A DNA stretch of 32,216 bases. Origin: Pantoea stewartii subsp. stewartii (GTDB lineage: Bacteria; Pseudomonadota; Gammaproteobacteria; Enterobacterales; Enterobacteriaceae). Within the stretch, counting starts at the first letter, position 1. Each line of letters begins with the position of its first letter. The position numbers and the translations under genes were made by a program. The stretch is from contig NZ_VZPF01000062.1 in NCBI RefSeq assembly GCF_008801695.1, positions 1 to 32,216 on the forward strand, given 5' to 3'. Shown piece by piece: positions 26,697-32,216 of the stretch. The notes below the pieces were generated by a model. It did not search any database, was not told the DNA's origin, and saw only the letters and a program-made list of their open reading frames with translations.

Positions 26697-28631
26697 ATGA
26701 ATATATTCGATCACTATCGTCAGCGTTATGAAGCTGCCAAGGACGAAGAGTTCACACTGCAGGAATTTCTGACTATCTGTAAACAGGATCGCAGTGCATA
26801 CGCCAACGCAGCAGAGCGACTCTTAATGGCTATTGGTGAGCCAGTAATGGTCGACACTGCCCAGGAGCCACGCCTTTCCAGAATCTTTTCTAACCGGGTT
26901 ATGGGACGTTACCCAGCGTTCGAAGAGTTTTACGGTATGGAGGAAGCGATTGAGCAGATCGTTTCCTATTTGAAACACGCAGCGCAAGGCCTTGAAGAGA
27001 AGAAGCAGATTCTCTATTTACTGGGTCCGGTGGGTGGCGGTAAGTCCTCCCTGGCTGAGCGCCTGAAATCGCTGATGCAACGCGTCCCTATCTACGTGCT
27101 CAGCGCCGACGGCGAACGCAGTCCGGTCAACGACCATCCGCTGTGCCTGTTCAACCCGCAGGAAGACGCTAACATTCTGGAAAAAGAGTACGGCGTACCG
27201 CGTCGCTACCTTGGCACCATTATGTCGCCCTGGGCCGCCAAACGTCTGCATGACTTTGGCGGGGATATTACACGCTTTAAAGTCGTTAAAGTCTGGCCAT
27301 CGATTCTTGAGCAGTTAGCCATCGCCAAGACAGAGCCGGGCGATGAGAACAACCAGGATATCTCTGCGTTGGTCGGTAAGGTCGACATTCGCAAACTTGA
27401 AAACCACGCGCAAAACGATCCTGATGCCTACGGTTACTCTGGCGCACTGTGCCGGGCCAACCAGGGCATCATGGAATTCGTTGAGATGTTTAAAGCGCCG
27501 ATTAAGGTTCTGCACCCCCTGCTTACTGCCACGCAGGAAGGAAACTACAACGGTACGGAAGGGATTTCAGCCCTGCCGTTTAACGGCATCATCCTGGCGC
27601 ACTCAAACGAATCCGAATGGGTGACCTTCCGCAACAATAAAAACAACGAGGCTTTCCTCGACCGTGTTTACATCGTTAAAGTGCCTTACTGCCTGCGCGT
27701 GTCTGAGGAAATTAAGATTTATGAAAAGCTGCTGAATCACAGTGAGCTGTCCACTGCGCCTTGTGCACCTGGCACGCTTGAGACGCTGGCGCGCTTCTCT
27801 ATCCTGTCGCGTCTGAAAGATCCCGATAACTCGAGCATCTACTCCAAAATGCGCGTGTACGATGGTGAAAGCCTGAAGGATACCGACCCGAAAGCGAAAT
27901 CCTGGCAGGAGTACCACGATTATGCGGGCGTGGACGAAGGCATGAATGGCCTGTCAACGCGTTTCGCCTTTAAAATCCTGTCACGCGTATTTAACTTCGA
28001 CCATGCTGAAGTTGCCGCCAACCCGGTGCACCTGTTCTATGTGCTGGAACAGCAGATTGAACGTGAGCAGTTCCCACAGGATCAGGCGGAAAAATACCTT
28101 GAGCATCTCAAAGGCTATTTAATTCCTAAATATGCGGAGTTTATTGGCAAAGAGATTCAAACGGCTTATCTGGAATCCTATTCCGAATATGGTCAGAATA
28201 TTTTCGACCGTTATGTAACCTATGCGGATTTCTGGATTCAGGATCAGGAGTATCGCGATCCGGATACCGGACAATTATTTGACCGTGAATCGCTGAATGC
28301 CGAGCTGGAGAAAATTGAGAAGCCTGCCGGGATTAGTAACCCTAAAGATTTCCGTAATGAAATTGTCAATTTTGTGCTGCGTGCAAGAGCGCATAATAAT
28401 GGCAGAAATCCCAACTGGACCAGCTATGAAAAACTCCGTACGGTCATTGAGAAAAAGATGTTCTCCAATACCGAAGAGCTGTTGCCGGTTATCTCGTTCA
28501 ACACCAAAACCTCTACGGATGAGCAGAAGAAACACGACGATTTTGTCGATCGCATGATGGAAAAAGGCTATACCCGCAAACAGGTTCGCCTGCTGTGTGA
28601 ATGGTATCTGCGCGTGCGTAAATCGTCCTGA
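26697..28631 (+). CDS. yeaG: PrkA-type protein kinase YeaG
   Basis: YeaG is a cytosolic Ser/Thr kinase with an AAA+ ATPase-like N-terminal domain (PrkA family) needed for adaptation to long nitrogen starvation in E. coli. The 644-residue protein equals the E. coli length. It has the P-loop GPVGGGKSS at about residues 110-118, and the C-terminal PrkA kinase domain resembles cAMP-dependent kinase in the family literature. I chose the ATG at 26697 (MNIFDHYRQRYEAAKDEEFT); AAGGA precedes it at an unusually long 11 nt. The frame happens to stay open upstream into the MITE, which is coincidental. It is the first gene of yeaGH, driven by the -24/-12 promoter. Confidence 0.96.
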   Translation: MNIFDHYRQRYEAAKDEEFTLQEFLTICKQDRSAYANAAERLLMAIGEPVMVDTAQEPRLSRIFSNRVMGRYPAFEEFYGMEEAIEQIVSYLKHAAQGLEEKKQILYLLGPVGGGKSSLAERLKSLMQRVPIYVLSADGERSPVNDHPLCLFNPQEDANILEKEYGVPRRYLGTIMSPWAAKRLHDFGGDITRFKVVKVWPSILEQLAIAKTEPGDENNQDISALVGKVDIRKLENHAQNDPDAYGYSGALCRANQGIMEFVEMFKAPIKVLHPLLTATQEGNYNGTEGISALPFNGIILAHSNESEWVTFRNNKNNEAFLDRVYIVKVPYCLRVSEEIKIYEKLLNHSELSTAPCAPGTLETLARFSILSRLKDPDNSSIYSKMRVYDGESLKDTDPKAKSWQEYHDYAGVDEGMNGLSTRFAFKILSRVFNFDHAEVAANPVHLFYVLEQQIEREQFPQDQAEKYLEHLKGYLIPKYAEFIGKEIQTAYLESYSEYGQNIFDRYVTYADFWIQDQEYRDPDTGQLFDRESLNAELEKIEKPAGISNPKDFRNEIVNFVLRARAHNNGRNPNWTSYEKLRTVIEKKMFSNTEELLPVISFNTKTSTDEQKKHDDFVDRMMEKGYTRKQVRLLCEWYLRVRKSS

Positions 28632-29999
<1,368 letters not shown>

Positions 30000-30005
30000 G
30001 ACACT

Positions 30006-30031
30006 AAGCCGACGCCCAGTCGGCTTTTTTT
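30006..30031 (+). terminator. Terminator of yeaGH
   Basis: AAGCCGAC (30006-30013) pairs with GTCGGCTT (30019-30026) around GCCCA, followed by a T-run. Confidence 0.93.
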
Positions 30032-30247
30032 ATTGTATTTATAACCTCTTAAAATGCGGTCTTGCCTGCTGCAAGCTATCTAACTCCCCTATTAGCCTTG
30101 TTAACTGGGATTATCCAGTGCATTAGCAATTAAGATAAATTGCAAAATGACAATGACAACTCATTGATAAAACATTATCTTGCAGACATAGCATGGATGT
30201 TTCTACACCTTAGTTAACATTGTCTGCCGTATCTCAGGAGACCGCGT

Positions 30248-31975
30248 TTGAACCACACTATTGTTTATAGTCTTTTCATTATTGGATCCGTGCTGGTTGC
30301 GTCGAGTATCTTGCTCAGTTCCTTTTCGTCCCGATTGGGCATTCCTATCCTGGTGATTTTTCTGGCGCTGGGCATGCTGGCCGGCATTGACGGTATTGGC
30401 GGCATCGCATTTGATAACTATCCGGCGGCCTACCTGATCTCTAACCTTGCCCTGGCTATCATCCTGCTGGACGGCGGCATGCGCACCAAAGCCAGCTCCT
30501 TTAAGGTGGCGCTCGGACCGGCCTTATCACTGGCAACCGTAGGCGTGATCATTACGGCAGGCCTGACTGGCATGGTCGCAGCCTGGCTGTTCAGGCTCGA
30601 TATGATGCAGGGCTTCCTGATTGGTGCGATTATCGGCTCCACCGACGCGGCAGCGGTATTTTCCCTGCTCGGTGACAAAGGTCTGAATGAACGTGTCAGT
30701 GCCACGCTGGAAATTGAGTCCGGCAGCAATGACCCGATGGCGGTGTTTCTGACCATTACGCTGATCGAAATGATTGAGCAGGGACGAACCGGTCTGGACT
30801 GGATGTTCGTGGTGCATCTGATTCAGCAGTTCGGTCTGGGGATTGTCCTCGGTCTGGGCGGTGGCAGGGCCCTGCAGCAACTGATTAACCGCATGAATCT
30901 GGCTCCCGGCCTGTATCCCTTACTGGCACTGAGCGGCGGCATTCTGGTCTTTGCGCTGACCACCGTGCTGGAAGGCAGCGGCATCCTCGCCGTCTATCTG
31001 TGCGGCTTCTTACTGGGTAACAGCCCTATCCGCAACCGTTTCGGCATTTTGCAGACCTTTGACGGTATGGCCTGGCTCAGCCAGATCGGCATGTTTATCG
31101 TACTGGGATTGTTAGTCACGCCCTCCGACCTCTGGCATATCGCTGTTCCGGCGATGATTCTGTCCCTGTGGTTAATTCTGGTGGCACGTCCGCTGTCGGT
31201 GTTTATCGGCCTGTTACCGTTCCGTGGCTTCACGGCGCGGGAGCGTATCTTTATCAGCTGGGTCGGTCTGCGCGGAGCAGTGCCGATTATCCTGGCCGTC
31301 TTCCCGATGATGGCCGGTCTGGAGAATGCCTCGCTCTATTTTAATATTGCGTTTTTCGTGGTGCTGGTTTCCCTGATGCTACAGGGCACCTCGCTGGGCT
31401 TTGCGGCGAAGAAAGCCAAAGTGGTGGTTCCGCCTACCGCCTCTCCGATTAGCCGTATCGGGCTGGATATTCATCCGGAGAATCCGTGGGAGCAGTTCGT
31501 CTATCAGCTCAGCGCCGACAAATGGTGCGTGGGCGCGGCGCTGCGGGATTTACAGATGCCACGTGAAACCCGTATCGCCGCACTGTTTCGGGATAACGTG
31601 TTAATGCACCCCAACGGCGCAACGCGTTTAAAAGAGAATGACGTGATTTGTGTGATTGGCCGTGAGCGCGATCTGCCTGCGCTGGGCAAAATGTTCAGTC
31701 AGTCGCCGCCTGTCTCGCTGGATCAACGTTTCTTCGGCGACTTTATTCTGGATGCCGACGCGCGACTTCATGATGTCGCGCAGATTTATGGCCTTGAACT
31801 CGACGAAGATACGAACGCGCAACAGTCGCTGGGTCAGTTGATGATGAGTATGTTAGGCGGGGCACCTGTGGTCGGTGACCAGATAGAATGGAATCAACTG
31901 ACATGGACGGTAGCGGAGAAAGAAGATAATCATATTGTTAAAATTGGCGTGCGCCCCAATGAAGACAAAGAATAA
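30248..31975 (+). CDS. nhaP2: K(+)/H(+) antiporter NhaP2 (CvrA)
   Basis: NhaP2 is an inner-membrane cation/proton antiporter of the CPA1 family that exports K+ (and Na+ in some species) and protects against excess cytoplasmic K+ or low-osmolarity stress. The 575-residue protein (E. coli CvrA 578) has about 12 hydrophobic segments in residues 1-390, including the conserved [11 protein letters not shown] and [13 protein letters not shown] motifs with ion-binding acidic residues, then a cytosolic RCK-C/TrkA-C domain (about 400-490) and a CorC/HlyC-type C-terminal domain. The start is TTG at 30248, after AGGAG at about 7 nt, giving [14 protein letters not shown]. In E. coli the gene lies near dadX and ldcA, not beside yeaH, so another block junction lies upstream of it. 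Confidence 0.93.
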   Translation: MNHTIVYSLFIIGSVLVASSILLSSFSSRLGIPILVIFLALGMLAGIDGIGGIAFDNYPAAYLISNLALAIILLDGGMRTKASSFKVALGPALSLATVGVIITAGLTGMVAAWLFRLDMMQGFLIGAIIGSTDAAAVFSLLGDKGLNERVSATLEIESGSNDPMAVFLTITLIEMIEQGRTGLDWMFVVHLIQQFGLGIVLGLGGGRALQQLINRMNLAPGLYPLLALSGGILVFALTTVLEGSGILAVYLCGFLLGNSPIRNRFGILQTFDGMAWLSQIGMFIVLGLLVTPSDLWHIAVPAMILSLWLILVARPLSVFIGLLPFRGFTARERIFISWVGLRGAVPIILAVFPMMAGLENASLYFNIAFFVVLVSLMLQGTSLGFAAKKAKVVVPPTASPISRIGLDIHPENPWEQFVYQLSADKWCVGAALRDLQMPRETRIAALFRDNVLMHPNGATRLKENDVICVIGRERDLPALGKMFSQSPPVSLDQRFFGDFILDADARLHDVAQIYGLELDEDTNAQQSLGQLMMSMLGGAPVVGDQIEWNQLTWTVAEKEDNHIVKIGVRPNEDKE

Positions 31976-32052
31976 TCTTATTTAAATAGCGCGGTTTAAT
32001 TAGCTGAATTGCACTACGCTTTTATAACATTCAGTTAAAACGGGAGTTATCC

Positions 32053-32109
32053 ATGAGTCACGTGGTTAAAATTGGTCGCTATGAAATTGTTGGTAATGCC
32101 TCTAAATAG
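32053..32109 (+). pseudogene. Gene stub truncated by an IS1-family insertion
   Basis: An ATG at 32053 with a strong Shine-Dalgarno (GGGAG at 6 nt) opens a frame whose first 13 codons read MSHVVKIGRYEIV. At 32092 the frame enters the left end of the IS1-family element and stops five codons later (TAG, 32107-32109). The well-placed ribosome-binding site suggests a once-functional gene downstream of nhaP2, now disrupted. I do not recognise the protein. The rest should lie beyond the distal end of the insertion, outside the window. Confidence 0.65.
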
Positions 32110-32216
32110 TTGGATTATGTGATATCCTACAGTTATTTGAGGTGTCCTCCTGGCTACAGTTACTGTTCATTGCCCTCGTTGTGATTCCGATGATGTTTAT
32201 CGACATGGCCTTAGCC
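32092..32216 (+). mobile_element. IS1-family insertion sequence, left end (partial)
   Basis: From 32092 the sequence GGTAATGCC resembles IS1 terminal repeats (GGTGATGCTGCC / GGTAATGACTCC). It is followed by the IS1 layout: a short leader, a GAGGTG ribosome-binding region, and the InsA N-terminus. The element runs off the right edge, so the other end and its 8-9 bp target duplication (expected to copy bases ending GAAATTGTT at 32091) cannot be seen. Confidence 0.8.
32150..32216 (+). CDS. insA: IS1-family InsA (partial, 5' end)
   Basis: InsA is the DNA-binding repressor and N-terminal part of the frameshift-made InsAB transposase. The visible 22 codons read (L/M)ATVTVHCPRCDSDDVYRHGLS, matching the N-terminus of IS1 InsA (MASVSISCPSC..., with CxxC zinc-finger cysteines and a following NGKS/HGLS turn). 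GAGG is 7 nt upstream. The aligned start codon is CTG (32150-32152) where classical IS1 has GTG, and an in-frame TGA lies shortly upstream, so no ATG, GTG or TTG is available in this frame. It continues beyond the window. Confidence 0.75.
   Translation, partial: MATVTVHCPRCDSDDVYRHGLS

Overview
The window is a stretch of enterobacterial (Enterobacterales) chromosome. Nearly every protein can be matched by eye to an Escherichia coli family member at close to full length, and base composition looks uniform at a little over 50% GC. Three things differ from E. coli K-12 as I remember it. A 446-residue UDP-glucose dehydrogenase gene and a UDP-glucuronate epimerase gene sit between hns and galU. 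There is no selD between topB and ydjA. The genome blocks are joined differently. This suggests a Pantoea/Erwinia-like lineage (Erwiniaceae), but that is an inference without a database search.

Layout. Positions 1-372 are probably the upstream leader of a gene leaving the window to the left (oppA by synteny), rich in inverted repeats. Then come ychE(-), adhE(+), tdk(-), hns(+), a minus-strand UDP-sugar operon galU-ugd-epimerase, rssA-rssB(-), ychJ(+), purU(+) and one tRNA-Tyr gene followed by rtT-type repeats. At about 13.3-13.7 kb this block joins a second block that lies elsewhere in E. coli: xthA(+), ynjH and topB(-), ydjA(-), sppA(+), ansA-pncA(+), yeaC and msrB(-), gapA(+), yeaD(+), yeaE(-), mipA(-) and yeaG-yeaH(+). 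The last part is nhaP2(+) and a 13-codon gene stub cut by the left end of an IS1-family element that runs off the window.

Functions. The genes are mostly core metabolism and stress physiology: fermentative ethanol production (adhE), glycolysis (gapA, yeaD), nucleotide-sugar supply for surface polysaccharide (galU, ugd, epimerase), nucleoid silencing (hns), sigma-S turnover (rssB), DNA repair and topology (xthA, topB), NAD salvage (pncA), formate/one-carbon balance (purU), envelope proteolysis and cell wall (sppA, mipA), and the starvation kinase pair yeaGH. Regulatory sites include an FNR box in front of adhE, a CRP site in front of gapA, a stringent-type tRNA promoter, and a good -24/-12 (sigma-54) promoter in front of yeaG.

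The most unusual content is a pair of identical 173-bp non-autonomous transposons (MITEs) with IS903-type ends and perfect 9-bp target duplications. One is upstream of hns (5216-5388) and one upstream of yeaG (26374-26567). Both point the same way relative to the gene they precede. The second has a tandemly duplicated 21-bp right end and sits just upstream of the sigma-54 promoter. Each carries an intact 37-codon reading frame. I found no phage, CRISPR array, toxin-antitoxin pair or defence island.
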